In this document: piece by piece, positions 7,620 to 16,821 of the stretch | Numbering within the stretch: the first letter of the stretch is position 1 | How the letters are laid out: every line of letters starts with the position of its first letter | Source: Myxococcales bacterium 68-20 | Lineage (GTDB): Bacteria; Myxococcota_A; Polyangia; Polyangiales; Polyangiaceae | Assembly (NCBI GenBank): GCA_001899635.1 | Contig: MKVQ01000001.1 | Location: forward strand, 366,854 to 430,853 | Direction: 5' to 3' | DNA: 64,000 bases | Made by a program: the position numbers and the translations under genes | Notes under the pieces: generated by a model | What the model was told of the DNA's origin: nothing | The model's input: only the letters and a program-made list of their open reading frames with translations | Databases searched by the model: none

Positions 7620-8876
7620 TCAGAAGGTCCCGATCGCGGTCACCATCGCGCCCGGCGGCGGTGCGTTGAGGCGCGGGTCGGGGCCAACCATGTTCGTGAT
7701 GCTCCGGCTCGAGGCGGTCGTCTGGACCGTCGGCGGCGTGAGCGCCGGGATGGGAGTGACGGCGACGTTGAACGGTGGCTCCCATTCGCCGTGCGTCGGG
7801 GTCGAGCCGTCGTCGTCCTTCATGTTCCAGGTGAGCGCCCCGGCGAGGGCCGTGCCCGCAAGGCCGCCGATCGAAGGGCCGATGAGGCCGCGCTTCACGA
7901 CCGGGTTGTCGACGAACAGATAGAAGGGAAACACGAGGCTGCCGGCGAGCGCGCCGATGCCGTAGCCGAGCCACATGTACTTCTGCGAGTTGTACGACGG
8001 CGTGTGGAGGATGCTGATCGCGCCGCCGCCGACGATGCCGACGTTGTAGCCGATCAGGCCGGCGACGCTCGAGCCGTCCTTCCAGTCGGCGTGCCGGCCC
8101 TGGACCGCGATCCCGAACATCGAGCCGCTGAGCGCGCCCCACGCCGCGCCGCTGCCGATGAACGTCATGCTGCGCGGATCGGGGCGGAACCACTCGCCGA
8201 AGGCCCACCCGCCGACGCCGCCAGCCGTCGCCATGAGCCAGGTGACCGTGGTCTGCGTTCGGAATGACCAGTCGCGGTTGTCGTCGCGCGTGTACTGCCA
8301 CTGCGTGCCCGCGATCGCGATTCCTTCGACGGCGCCGAGCACGAGGCCGGTCGAGGTCGCGGCGGGGACGCCGCGATGGAGTGGACCTGCTTGGCTGTCC
8401 CAGAGCCACACGCCGACGGGCGCGGCGACTCCGAGCGTGAGCGGGAGGAGGACGGCCGGCCCCGGGTCGTCGATCTTGAAGACGGCGTCGAGCCAGATGC
8501 CGGTGCCGACCCCGTAGAGCGCGCTCGTGACGTAGAGCGGGATCATTTCGCCCTGGCTCCGCGTGTTCGAGACCGCGGGCGCGGGCTGCGGCTGCGGGTA
8601 GGGCTGGTAGGGCTGCTGCGGGTAGGGCTGGTAGGGCTGCTGCGGATAAGGCTGCTGCTGCGGATAAGGCTGCTGCTGCGGATAGGGCTGCTGCTGCGGA
8701 TAAGGCTGCTGCTGCGGATAAGGCTGCTGCTGCGGATAAGGCTGCTGCTGCGGGTACGGCTGCGGCGGATAGGGCTGCTGGGCAGCCGCATCGGACGCAC
8801 CGAGCGCGACCGCGGTCAGGACGGCCGAAAGGACGAATGTAGAGGAGAGGAAGGAGGAGAAGCGGGATCCGCGCAT
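7620..8876 (-). CDS. Exported membrane protein with Pro-Tyr-Pro-Gln-Gln repeats
   Basis: A 418-aa protein with a signal peptide (residues 1-33, cleavage near DAAAQQ). Residues about 34-105 are a low-complexity region of QPYPQQ hexapeptides. The remainder (about 115-350) consists of glycine-rich hydrophobic segments such as VLLPLTLGVAAPVGVWLW and LMATAGGVGGWAFGEW, each roughly 18-20 residues, with a C-terminal Pro/Thr-rich tail. This arrangement recurs in hypothetical envelope proteins of myxobacteria; no function is known to me. It could be an outer-membrane or a multi-pass inner-membrane protein. ATG 8876 gives the complete signal peptide. Confidence 0.8.
   Translation of the reverse strand: MRGSRFSSFLSSTFVLSAVLTAVALGASDAAAQQPYPPQPYPQQQPYPQQQPYPQQQPYPQQQPYPQQQPYPQQQPYPQQPYQPYPQQPYQPYPQPQPAPAVSNTRSQGEMIPLYVTSALYGVGTGIWLDAVFKIDDPGPAVLLPLTLGVAAPVGVWLWDSQAGPLHRGVPAATSTGLVLGAVEGIAIAGTQWQYTRDDNRDWSFRTQTTVTWLMATAGGVGGWAFGEWFRPDPRSMTFIGSGAAWGALSGSMFGIAVQGRHADWKDGSSVAGLIGYNVGIVGGGAISILHTPSYNSQKYMWLGYGIGALAGSLVFPFYLFVDNPVVKRGLIGPSIGGLAGTALAGALTWNMKDDDGSTPTHGEWEPPFNVAVTPIPALTPPTVQTTASSRSITNMVGPDPRLNAPPPGAMVTAIGTF
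8650..8757. repeat. Six 18-bp tandem units coding QPYPQQ
   Basis: GGCTGCTGCTGCGG starts at 8650, 8668, 8686, 8704, 8722 and 8740, an exact 18-base period with one- or two-base changes between units. Imperfect extensions flank it. It is in frame with the 7620-8876 gene, so copy-number changes would alter length but not frame. Confidence 0.9.
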
Positions 8877-8950
8877 GAGCCTCGCCGGAGGGTAGTGGAT
8901 GAGCGCCTTCCGGTCGAGGTCGGTCCCTGGTGAGCCGAGTCCTGCGACTC

Positions 8951-10006
8951 TCAGGTGGGAGTGGCGGCGCGAAGGCCGGGCATGCTCTCGAACTCTGCAG
9001 TGAGCTCACGGCCCATCAGGTCCTTCACGGCGTCGAGCGCGGGCTTGTCCTCGTAGAGGACGCGGTATGTCTCGGTGATGATCGGGAGCTCGACGCCGAG
9101 CTTGTTACCGAGGTCGAACGCGCTCTTCGCGGTCTTCACGCCCTCGGCGACATGGCCGAGCCCGGCGAGGATGTCGGCGAGCTTGCGTCCCTTGCCGAGC
9201 TCGAGGCCGACGGTGCGGTTGCGCGAGAGCTCTCCGCAGCAGGTCAGGACGAGGTCTCCCATGCCTGCCAGGCCCGCGAGCGTGATCGCCTCGCCGCCGC
9301 GTGCGAGCGAGAGCTTCACCATCTCGGAGAGGCCGCGCGTGATCAGCATGGCGCGGGTGTTGTGGCCGAAGCCGAGGCCGTCGGCGGCGCCAGCCGCGAT
9401 CGCGATCACGTTCTTGATCGCGCCACCGCACTCGACGCCCGGGATATCCTTGCTGGCGTACGTGCGCATGTAGGATGCATGGAAGCGGCGCATCACGTGG
9501 TCGCGCACGCGCTCCTCCTCGGACGCGATGACGACGCCCGTGGGCAGGCCGGCGGCGAGCTCCTTCGCGAAGGACGGGCCGCTGAGGAAGGCGAAGTGCC
9601 GGTGGGTCTCGCCCGGGAGCTCGGCCGCGAGGATCTCGTCGATGAACGTGAGGGAGTCGTTCTCGATCCCCTTGGTCGCGCTGACGATGGGCGCTTCCTT
9701 GGGCACCTTGCGCGCGACGAGCTGCGCGACCTCGCGCGTGGCGTGGCTCGGCGCGACGAACACGACCATCGATGCGCCGTGGAGCGCCTCCTCGGGATCG
9801 ACCGTGGCCGACAGGGTGGCCGGTAGCTTCGCGCTGGGAAGGTAGCGCCCGTTGAGGTGCTCCTCGTTGATCTGAGCCACGAGGTCTGCCCGCCGGCAGT
9901 ACATCGCGACCGGATCGCCCTTCTCTGCCAGGACCTTCGCGAGCGCCGTTCCCCACGCGCCCGCCCCGAGGACCGCAACCTTTCGCTCCACCGCTGCGCT
10001 CGTCAT
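8951..10006 (-). CDS. gpsA: Glycerol-3-phosphate dehydrogenase [NAD(P)+]
   Basis: Cytosolic enzyme reducing dihydroxyacetone phosphate to sn-glycerol 3-phosphate for phospholipid synthesis. The 351-aa product starts its Rossmann fold with VLGAGAWGTALA (about residue 11). The catalytic lysine lies in GAIKNVIAIAAG near residue 196, and the GLAGMGDLVLTC and SRNRTVG motifs follow, both typical of GpsA. The length matches the family (330-350). The ATG at 10006 was chosen because upstream in-frame sequence is Arg/Pro-rich and unlike the family. It is monocistronic; a divergent lipoprotein gene begins 128 bases away. Confidence 0.95.
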   Translation of the reverse strand: MTSAAVERKVAVLGAGAWGTALAKVLAEKGDPVAMYCRRADLVAQINEEHLNGRYLPSAKLPATLSATVDPEEALHGASMVVFVAPSHATREVAQLVARKVPKEAPIVSATKGIENDSLTFIDEILAAELPGETHRHFAFLSGPSFAKELAAGLPTGVVIASEEERVRDHVMRRFHASYMRTYASKDIPGVECGGAIKNVIAIAAGAADGLGFGHNTRAMLITRGLSEMVKLSLARGGEAITLAGLAGMGDLVLTCCGELSRNRTVGLELGKGRKLADILAGLGHVAEGVKTAKSAFDLGNKLGVELPIITETYRVLYEDKPALDAVKDLMGRELTAEFESMPGLRAATPT

Positions 10007-10134
10007 TCCGTCAGGATATCGCGATCGGCCCGAGCATCGACATCCACGGCGATTTCCTCGCGCCGGGGGGGCGGGGACAGCCGACCTGTTCGGTCGACTC
10101 AGGTGCACGCTCCTTGTGGTAGCCTCCGGGGGCT

Positions 10135-11190
10135 TTGCAGAAGACTTCCGGTGCTTTGCTCGCCGTCGTCGCGCTGGCTGCGTCGTCGGCTCTGACCCAG
10201 GGCTGCAATCCCGCGTGTCGGTTCCGCGGGACGATCAACCAGCCCGAGAACCTCACCATGCGTCGCTCGATGCTCCGCAAGGCGATGGGCGACTTCTGCC
10301 AGCAGATGAAGACGCGGAACGCCCCGCTGAAGCTCTCCGCGGACTCGCCGGTGATCGGGCGCTTCTATCCGAACCAGTGCACCACGACCGAAGGTGATCT
10401 CCTCAACGTGACGTTCAGCGGCTACGGCTACGCCTGGACGAACGTGACGAAGAAGACGACCTTCGTCGGAGGGAGCTCGGCCGCCTTCCGCTACGACTTC
10501 CAGGTTCCCGAGGACGGCGACTGCGATATCTACGCGTATTTCCGGCCGGCGCGCATCGACAACACGAACTTCCAGACCCATCGGATCGAGAGCCAGATGG
10601 CTTCGATGTTCGCGGGCATGTCCTCGCTCGGGAACGACTTCGGAAAGCAGACGCTCTCGACGAAGCTCCGTGATGGGTTCACGGTCATCGCCCGGGACGG
10701 GAGCGAGGCGAACGTCGGCTTCGCGCTCGGGATCGTCCCGGTCGGGAAGAAGCCTTTCCACCCGTACCAGGTGGAGCGCGGCGACGGGAAGATCACCTAC
10801 GAGAACGAGCGCACCGAGATCCATCAGAACCAGCGTGACTTCGTGGGGCCGATCGTCGTCGAGGAATCCGGTCGCGCGATCTACCTGACGGCTGCGGTGG
10901 ACGGTGTCCCGGCCATCGACGTGATGGTCATGCGCAAGGCCGAGGCCGAGCAGTCCCTCCACTACTACTTCGAGTACGCCCAAGCTGGGCCCATGGCCGG
11001 CACGCCGATGTCCTCGGAGGTGCTCGCGAATGGGAATCCCATGAAGCGCGCGATTGTCGTCCCTCCGGGGACGTACTACGTCGTGTTCGACAACACGCCG
11101 ACGGCAGGGCAGGTCTCGCCGACGATCAACCCGCTCGATGACCGTGCTGCGGTGGTCAACTACCTCATCCAGATCGGCGATGCCTCGTGA
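10135..11190 (+). CDS. Putative lipoprotein, first gene of an operon with lepB
   Basis: A 351-aa protein of unknown function. The signal peptide runs to LTQGC (Cys 24), a weak lipobox. The mature protein starts with a Cys-rich NPACRFRG segment and is otherwise a soluble, beta-rich-looking sequence with no motif I recognise. The frame has no ATG before the signal peptide; TTG at 10135, preceded by a GGGGG run, gives a full signal. It overlaps lepB by four bases (GTGA at 11187-11190), so the two are probably translationally coupled. A role in envelope biogenesis is only suggested by that coupling. Confidence 0.75.
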   Translation: MQKTSGALLAVVALAASSALTQGCNPACRFRGTINQPENLTMRRSMLRKAMGDFCQQMKTRNAPLKLSADSPVIGRFYPNQCTTTEGDLLNVTFSGYGYAWTNVTKKTTFVGGSSAAFRYDFQVPEDGDCDIYAYFRPARIDNTNFQTHRIESQMASMFAGMSSLGNDFGKQTLSTKLRDGFTVIARDGSEANVGFALGIVPVGKKPFHPYQVERGDGKITYENERTEIHQNQRDFVGPIVVEESGRAIYLTAAVDGVPAIDVMVMRKAEAEQSLHYYFEYAQAGPMAGTPMSSEVLANGNPMKRAIVVPPGTYYVVFDNTPTAGQVSPTINPLDDRAAVVNYLIQIGDAS

Positions 11191-12764
11191 AGAAGGACGA
11201 AGAGACTCTCGGGACCTCTGCGGACGAGGCTGAGCCGTCCCCTCGCGACACCAACGAGGGGGCGAACGAGGCCGTCGGGCCCAGCGACGACGGCGAGGAC
11301 GAGGTCGACGGCGCGAAGGAAGAGTCGAAGTCGAAGCCGGGCGCCGAGCGCCGTGCCGTTGCGCGGGAGGCCGACGACGGGCGCAGCGCGCGCCGCATCG
11401 CTGGCGCGGGCGACGGCGGAGCGAAGAAGCCGCAGCCGGCGCCGCGACGGATCCTCCGCACGGTCTACTGGGCGACGTGGTTCATCGTCGTGCCGTTCGC
11501 CCTCGCATGCATCTTCGTCTGGGCGCTCACGCCGGCGAGCGGTGTCGACCACGGCGGCGTGCTCGGCTGGATCGAGGAGAGGGTCCGCGACCAGCCGGTG
11601 CCGTTCGGGATCGTCACCTTCACCCTGTTCGAGATGGCGCTCTGGGCCGTGCGGCATCACTTGCCGCTCGCCTATCACGCGCACCCGCCCCTTCGAGAAG
11701 GGCTGCCGACGTCGATGCGCGCGCCGTTCGAGAAGGCGCGTGCGATCATCGAAGAGGCCGAGGCCATCCTCGAGAAGAACAAGGACGCCGTCGTCCGTGA
11801 GCTCTCGACGAAGGAGCGCGACAAGCTGCGTGCCGATCTCGAGGCCCTCGAGCAGTCGATGGAGCGCGAGCCGTTCGACGAGGACGCCTTCCTCGATGCG
11901 CTCGTGAAGGCCGACGGCGAGGTCGACACCAAGCTCGGACGCTGGCGAAAGAGCGAGCTGCGCGAGTACGCCGAGTCGATCCTGGTGGCGATCGCGGTTG
12001 CGATGGCGCTCCGCGCGTTCGTCGTGGAGGCGTTCAAGATCCCGAGCGGATCGATGATCCCCACGCTGCAGGTGGGCGATCACATCTTCGTGAACAAGTT
12101 CACGTACGGCCCCGCCATCCCGTGGACCCACTCGCGCCTCTGGTCGCGCATGCCGCCGGAGCGCGGCGACGTCATGGTGTTCGCGTATCCCGAGCACCCC
12201 GAGCAGGACTTCATCAAGCGCGTCATCGCGGCCCCGGGCGACAAGCTCGAGGTCCGTGGCGGTCATCCGATCATCAACGGTTGGGAGGTCCCGAGCTGCT
12301 CGGTCGGTACCTACACGTACACGGAGCAGCCGGACGGCGCGCGCCACGAAGGCGAGGTCTTCGTCGAGTTCCTCGAGGACGAGGCGTACCTCACGCTCTA
12401 CGACCACCAGAGCCTTTCCATGGAGTACCAGGGCCCGTACTACGTGAAGCCGGGCGAGGTCTGGGTCATGGGCGACAACCGGCACAACAGCCACGACTCG
12501 CGCATGTGGTTCGGCGGCACCGGGGGAGGCGTCCCCTTCGAGAACATCAAGGGCCGCGCCCTGTTCGTCTGGCTGAGCGTCTCGGATACGATCGACTGGT
12601 CGCGCATGTTCGCGCCCGTCATGGGGCGACCGCCGAGCCACGGGCCCTTCCCGGGGATGAACCCGTCGCTCAAGGCGCTCGAGCCCGCCGTCGAGAAGTG
12701 CCTTCGCGAGCGGCCGCCGCTCGACAAGACCAGCCCACCCCCCAGCTCCGCTACCATTCGTTGA
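11187..12764 (+). CDS. lepB: Signal peptidase I with long N-terminal extension
   Basis: Membrane serine protease that removes signal peptides from exported proteins. The catalytic serine is in PSGSMIPTLQ (about residue 288) and the general-base lysine in DFIKRVIAAPGD (about 344); GDNRHNSHDSR is the conserved box E. The 525-aa length is far above the usual 260-320: residues 1-90 are acidic and disordered, hydrophobic segments lie near 93-113 and 135-152, an acidic Lys/Glu region follows, and the standard anchor is about 265-282. The start is GTG 11187 overlapping the previous stop. A small lipoprotein gene follows at 16 bases. Confidence 0.93.
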   Translation: MKKDEETLGTSADEAEPSPRDTNEGANEAVGPSDDGEDEVDGAKEESKSKPGAERRAVAREADDGRSARRIAGAGDGGAKKPQPAPRRILRTVYWATWFIVVPFALACIFVWALTPASGVDHGGVLGWIEERVRDQPVPFGIVTFTLFEMALWAVRHHLPLAYHAHPPLREGLPTSMRAPFEKARAIIEEAEAILEKNKDAVVRELSTKERDKLRADLEALEQSMEREPFDEDAFLDALVKADGEVDTKLGRWRKSELREYAESILVAIAVAMALRAFVVEAFKIPSGSMIPTLQVGDHIFVNKFTYGPAIPWTHSRLWSRMPPERGDVMVFAYPEHPEQDFIKRVIAAPGDKLEVRGGHPIINGWEVPSCSVGTYTYTEQPDGARHEGEVFVEFLEDEAYLTLYDHQSLSMEYQGPYYVKPGEVWVMGDNRHNSHDSRMWFGGTGGGVPFENIKGRALFVWLSVSDTIDWSRMFAPVMGRPPSHGPFPGMNPSLKALEPAVEKCLRERPPLDKTSPPPSSATIR

Positions 12765-12782
12765 CCCGTTGAGCCGTTGATG
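12759..12782. repeat. Three 8-bp tandem units spanning lepB stop and next start
   Basis: CGTTGACC, CGTTGAGC, CGTTGATG. The first unit contains the lepB TGA stop and the third contains the ATG of the next gene at 12780. The array occupies the whole gap between the two genes. Confidence 0.7.
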
Positions 12783-13013
12783 ACCGCCCGACACCTGTAC
12801 ATCGTCCTCGCTGCGTTCCTCGCTCTCGCACCCTCCGTGGCGTGCAGCGCCGCTCAGAAGGCGGCGCGCGAAGACCCGATGAGGTGCGAGCGCGATCCGA
12901 AGTGCGAGCAGAAGCGCGGGCGCACGGCGGACTGCTCGATGCAGTGCAGCGACGATCCGGCGTGCGTGGAGCGCTGCGAGCAGATCCAGGCGCCGACGAA
13001 GCTCGGTCGCTGA
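12780..13013 (+). CDS. Small cysteine-rich lipoprotein
   Basis: A 77-aa exported protein. The signal peptide ends at SVAC (Cys 22). The mature 55 residues carry six more cysteines in CERDPKCEQK, DCSMQC and PACVERCEQ, likely forming disulfides in the periplasm. No family recognised. It follows lepB closely and is probably the last gene of that operon; an in-frame TTG at 12777 is an alternative start. It is convergent with the aldehyde dehydrogenase gene. Confidence 0.7.
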   Translation: MTARHLYIVLAAFLALAPSVACSAAQKAAREDPMRCERDPKCEQKRGRTADCSMQCSDDPACVERCEQIQAPTKLGR

Positions 13014-13037
13014 AGCCCCTCGCGGTGCGCTGGCTGC

Positions 13038-14423
13038 TCAGAGCGCCAGGCGGAAGTGAATCGCCTTCGGGCGCGTGAGCGCGTCGAAGCCGAGCGCGCT
13101 GAGCGTGACGCCGCGGCCGGAGTCCTTCACGCCTGTCCACGGAAGTGCGGGATCGAGCGCGTCGCAGCGATTCATGTAGACGGTGCCGAACTGGAGGGCG
13201 CGGGCCATGCGCTCGGCGCGGCCCTTGTCGCGCGTCCAGACGCTCGCCGTCAGCCCGAGGCGGGATGCGTTCATCTTCTCGAGCGCATCCTCGTCCGAGC
13301 GCACCGGCGCGATCGCGAGGATGGGCCCGAACGACTCCTTCTGCATCAGGTCGGCATCGGCGGGGACGTCGGTGAGCATCGTCGCCTCGAAGAAGCGGCC
13401 CTTGCCGTTCACCGCGACGGGCTTCCCGCCGGTGACGAGCTTGGCGCCCTTCTTCGTGGCGTCAGCGACGAACGCCTCGAGCTCCTTCGGATGCCACGGC
13501 TGCGCGACCGGGCCGAGCGTCGTCTTCGCGTCGGTCGGATCGCCCATTACGTAGGCGCGGACGAGCGGCTCGGCCGCGGCGACGAAGCGCTCGTAGATCG
13601 ACTCGTGCACGTAGACGCGCTCGACGGCGCAGCAGCTCTGCCCCGCGTTGTAGATCGCGCCGTCGACGATGTTCTCGACCGTCTTCTCGAGGTCGCAGTC
13701 CGAAGCCGCATAGGCGGGATCGTTTCCGCCGAGCTCGAGGCCGACGTGGAGGAAGCGGTCCTTCGCGGCGGCCTGGATGCGATGGCCTCCATGGACGGAG
13801 CCCGTGAAGAGGACGTGGTCGATACGGGGATCCCCGACGAGCCGTTCGGTGTGCCCGTAGTCGACGAAGATCGCGGCAACGGCGCCCTTCGGCGCGCCCG
13901 CCTCGACGAATGCGCGCGCGAAGTGCTCTCCGCACAGCGGCGTTCGGGGTGAGTGCTTCACCACGACGGCGTTGCCGGCCAGCACCGCTGGGACGATCGC
14001 GTTGACCGCGGTGAGGAGCGGGTAGTTCCACGCCGGGAGGTCCAGCACGACACCGAGCGGCTCCTTCGCGATGCGACGCTCGAAGCCTTCCTTCGGCGGG
14101 AGCACCACGTCCGCCAGCGCGTCCTTCGCGCTCTCCTGCATGTGGCGCCAGCGGCCGGCCATGCCGCCGACTTCGCCGCGCGATTGCGATAAGGGCTTGC
14201 CCATCTGCCGGGTGATGTCGGCGGCGACGGCTTCGGTCCGGGCTTCGAGCTTCGCGAGCGCGCGCTCGCAGAGCGCGACGCGCTCATCGACGCTCAGGCG
14301 GGCGAGCTCGTGTGCTGCCCGGCGGGCGTCGTCGAGGATGCGCGACAGCGCGGCATCATCCGTCGTCTCGACGGTGCACGCGGTCTCGCCGGTATAGGGA
14401 TTGTCGACGGTGTGCGTGGTCAT
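13038..14423 (-). CDS. NAD(P)-dependent aldehyde dehydrogenase (succinate-semialdehyde type)
   Basis: Oxidises an aldehyde to the acid with NAD(P)+. The 461-aa product shows the cofactor/active-site LELGGNDP (glutamate near residue 232), the catalytic cysteine in NAGQSCCAVERVYV (near 264), and the ESFGPILAI motif. The length and the NPYTGE start resemble short, GabD/YneI-like members, so succinate semialdehyde is a possible substrate, but specificity cannot be read from sequence. ATG 14423 fits the family N-terminus. No pathway partner is adjacent. Confidence 0.88.
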   Translation of the reverse strand: MTTHTVDNPYTGETACTVETTDDAALSRILDDARRAAHELARLSVDERVALCERALAKLEARTEAVAADITRQMGKPLSQSRGEVGGMAGRWRHMQESAKDALADVVLPPKEGFERRIAKEPLGVVLDLPAWNYPLLTAVNAIVPAVLAGNAVVVKHSPRTPLCGEHFARAFVEAGAPKGAVAAIFVDYGHTERLVGDPRIDHVLFTGSVHGGHRIQAAAKDRFLHVGLELGGNDPAYAASDCDLEKTVENIVDGAIYNAGQSCCAVERVYVHESIYERFVAAAEPLVRAYVMGDPTDAKTTLGPVAQPWHPKELEAFVADATKKGAKLVTGGKPVAVNGKGRFFEATMLTDVPADADLMQKESFGPILAIAPVRSDEDALEKMNASRLGLTASVWTRDKGRAERMARALQFGTVYMNRCDALDPALPWTGVKDSGRGVTLSALGFDALTRPKAIHFRLAL

Positions 14424-14504
14424 GCTCGGCCGCCAGCATAGCGTTCCTCGCGGCGCGATGCCCTTCCGGTTCTGCTCTAGCTGGCGCCGCGGCTCTAGGC
14501 CGCC

Positions 14505-15215
14505 TCAGGTCGCCGGCGCGCTCGAGCCCGCGATCTCGCGTACCGCGAGCTCCCGTGTCGGGCGCGTCGTGAGGCGGCGGAGCACGCGCTTCGTCCCGAT
14601 CGAGCCGAGCGCGCCCACGGCGAAGACGACCGGCGCTGCCACTCCGCCGGTCAGCGCAATGAGGCCCGCGCCGGCGAGGACCCCGGCGCCCGTCGCCACC
14701 GCTCCGGTCGCGGCCTCCTTCGCGACGTAGGTGATGGCATTCTTCCGGTCCATCGCGCCCTCACGGACGGCAAGGGCGGCCTCGACGCTCGCGACGGCAC
14801 CGTCGACGACGAGGCCGATGCCGGCGGCCTTTCCAGCGCCTTTCAGGATCTCCTTGCCCGCCGCACGGGCGGCGAGGGGAGCGGCCGAGCGTGCGGCCTT
14901 GCTCGCGCTGGCGAGCATCTTGATCGGCTTCTTCGCGAGCATCGTCGCCGGTCCGAGGAGCGGTCCGGCGGCGACCGCCAGCGCGCTCTCGGCGCCGCGC
15001 TCGGCGGCGCTGCGGAGGAGGTTCTTCATTCCCTCGTCGAGGAGCAACTTCCCGCCGGCCTCGAAGAGTGCGACCGACGAAGCAATCACGCTCGTGGCGC
15101 CGCCGCCCGAGATCACGGCGCGGAGCGCATCTCCGATCTTGCGCGGCTCGTGAGCTGCTGCCGATACCGCCGCCACCACGTCGTTGGTCGTGTCGTCCCG
15201 TTCGATTCTCGGCAT
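14505..15215 (-). CDS. Glycine/alanine-rich hypothetical protein
   Basis: A 236-aa protein I do not recognise. A charged N-terminus (residues 1-35) is followed by repeated amphipathic Ala/Gly segments and one long hydrophobic glycine-zipper-like stretch near residues 165-210 (VATGAGVLAGAGLIALTGGV and the AAPVVFAVGALGSIG that follows). Such patterns suggest membrane association. It lies between the ICMT-like and aldehyde dehydrogenase genes on the same strand with about 80-base gaps. Confidence 0.65.
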   Translation of the reverse strand: MPRIERDDTTNDVVAAVSAAAHEPRKIGDALRAVISGGGATSVIASSVALFEAGGKLLLDEGMKNLLRSAAERGAESALAVAAGPLLGPATMLAKKPIKMLASASKAARSAAPLAARAAGKEILKGAGKAAGIGLVVDGAVASVEAALAVREGAMDRKNAITYVAKEAATGAVATGAGVLAGAGLIALTGGVAAPVVFAVGALGSIGTKRVLRRLTTRPTRELAVREIAGSSAPAT

Positions 15216-15297
15216 CGAGACGAGCGTAGCGTGCCCGGACCATTCGGGCGAGCACGCTCGGCCGCTCTCGGCCCTCGCCGGCGCCGGAACGCGACCG

Positions 15298-16821
15298 TCA
15301 GTACACGCCGGGGAAGAGGACCCACGGGGTCTTCTTCTTGTATTCGCGGTACTCGGGATCCATCCCGAGGTGCCGTTCCTCCGTCCAGGCGCGGAGCGCG
15401 TACACCCCGCAGAGGAGCGTGAGGAAGAACGACTTGGTCAGCGTCATCGTGGGGATGTGCTCGAGCCACCACGCCATGCACTTGCACAGGTATGCGGGGT
15501 GTCGCACGAAGCGGTAGGGGCCGCGCGTGACGATTCCGCGGTTCGTGAGGTTCGAGAACTTGAACCCGAAGGACACCGTTGCGGCGGCGTAGATCGCGAA
15601 GAGGAAGACGGTGGCGCCGCGGAGCCAGAGATGGCCCGTCTCGGTCGAGATCAGTTGAGGCCCGTTCTCGAGCGGGAGGTACGTGCCGAGGACCGGGTTG
15701 AACGGCGGGTAGCAGGCAAGGCAGACGAGCCATCCGAACGCGGTCGGCTCCACGCTTCGCGTCTTGTTGCCGAGCCAGCGGCTCTCGGAGGCGTAGCCGA
15801 AGAGCGCCCAGCCGCAGTCGACGGCGAAGATGATGTCGTACGTGATGCCGAGGCCCCAGCTCAACTCGGCGCGCGTCCAGGTCCACGGCTGGACGAGCGC
15901 GGCGAGGTCATGGAGCGAAGGGACCAGGTCGCCCAGACGGACGCCGACGTTGTTCCACCACAACGACACCGTGCCGCCGATGTTGCCGTCGTTCGGGACT
16001 TTGAAGTCCATCGGTGGCAGGTGCTTGTGGTTCAGCCACGCCCGCGAGATGCCGTTGAGGTGACCGACGACGAACCCGGTCATCAGCGGCGTGAAGAACG
16101 CCTTCACGACGATGGCGAGGACGGTCGTTCGTACGCGGCGGTTCCGGATGAGGCGCCAGACCCGCTTCGGCCGGAAGCCGCGAACGAGGAGGAGCGTGGC
16201 GAACAGGCACGAGAAGTAGATCGCGATGCTCGCGTAAGCGTCGTACCAGATGCTCGTCTTCGGTGTCAGCGCGCGCATCCCGCCGAGGAACGCTGCGGTC
16301 CCGACGAGGAAGGTCACGCTGTACCAGTGCCAGCGCTCGAGGACGTCGTCGAAGGCGGCCTTTCCGAGCGCAATGAGATGCAGCCCGCTGTCGCGCATCG
16401 TGTAGCGCTGCTCGGAGAACTTCTCGAGCGTCGCTTTGACGTAGAAGAGGCCGAAGACGATCCAGAGGACGAACGCCGGCGGGAAGATCGTCTTGAACGG
16501 CGTGAACTGCTGGTTCCTGTAGTACGGGTGGTAGCTGTAGAGGACGAGGAGCGCCGCGAGGACGACGGTGATCGCGGTCCAGCGGTACGTCGCGCGCTGC
16601 CAGATCGTCGAGCGCTTGTCCTTCGCGTGGCCGGCAGGGGTCGAGCCGCGATACGGCGTCTCGCCGTCCTTCGCTCGAGCGGATGCGGCGTCGCTCTCTT
16701 CGCCGGCCTCCGCGTCGTTCGCGGCGGTATCGGCCGCTTCATCGATCGCGCGCGCCTTCGACGGGGCGGGGCCGCCGTTCTTCGCGGTCTGCTTCTCTCC
16801 CGGCTTCGATGCGTCGCTCAT
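15298..16821 (-). CDS. Multi-pass membrane protein with ICMT/PEMT-like C-terminus
   Basis: A 507-aa integral membrane protein. Residues 1-75 are a charged, disordered cytosolic tail; about ten hydrophobic segments follow. The last 100 residues contain GPYRFVRHPAY and, further on, TEERHLGMDPEYREYKKK, the signature of the isoprenylcysteine carboxyl methyltransferase / phospholipid methyltransferase superfamily (the RHPxY and EE motifs bind S-adenosylmethionine and substrate). The large N-terminal membrane part is not typical of ICMT. The substrate is unknown, perhaps a lipid or thiol. ATG 16821 is preferred; further upstream the frame is Arg-rich and not protein-like. Confidence 0.82.
   Translation of the reverse strand: MSDASKPGEKQTAKNGGPAPSKARAIDEAADTAANDAEAGEESDAASARAKDGETPYRGSTPAGHAKDKRSTIWQRATYRWTAITVVLAALLVLYSYHPYYRNQQFTPFKTIFPPAFVLWIVFGLFYVKATLEKFSEQRYTMRDSGLHLIALGKAAFDDVLERWHWYSVTFLVGTAAFLGGMRALTPKTSIWYDAYASIAIYFSCLFATLLLVRGFRPKRVWRLIRNRRVRTTVLAIVVKAFFTPLMTGFVVGHLNGISRAWLNHKHLPPMDFKVPNDGNIGGTVSLWWNNVGVRLGDLVPSLHDLAALVQPWTWTRAELSWGLGITYDIIFAVDCGWALFGYASESRWLGNKTRSVEPTAFGWLVCLACYPPFNPVLGTYLPLENGPQLISTETGHLWLRGATVFLFAIYAAATVSFGFKFSNLTNRGIVTRGPYRFVRHPAYLCKCMAWWLEHIPTMTLTKSFFLTLLCGVYALRAWTEERHLGMDPEYREYKKKTPWVLFPGVY

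Noticed and set aside
8579..8780. CRISPR-like regular repeats
   Set aside because: Units are contiguous, in frame and code QPYPQQ; there are no spacers and no cas genes.
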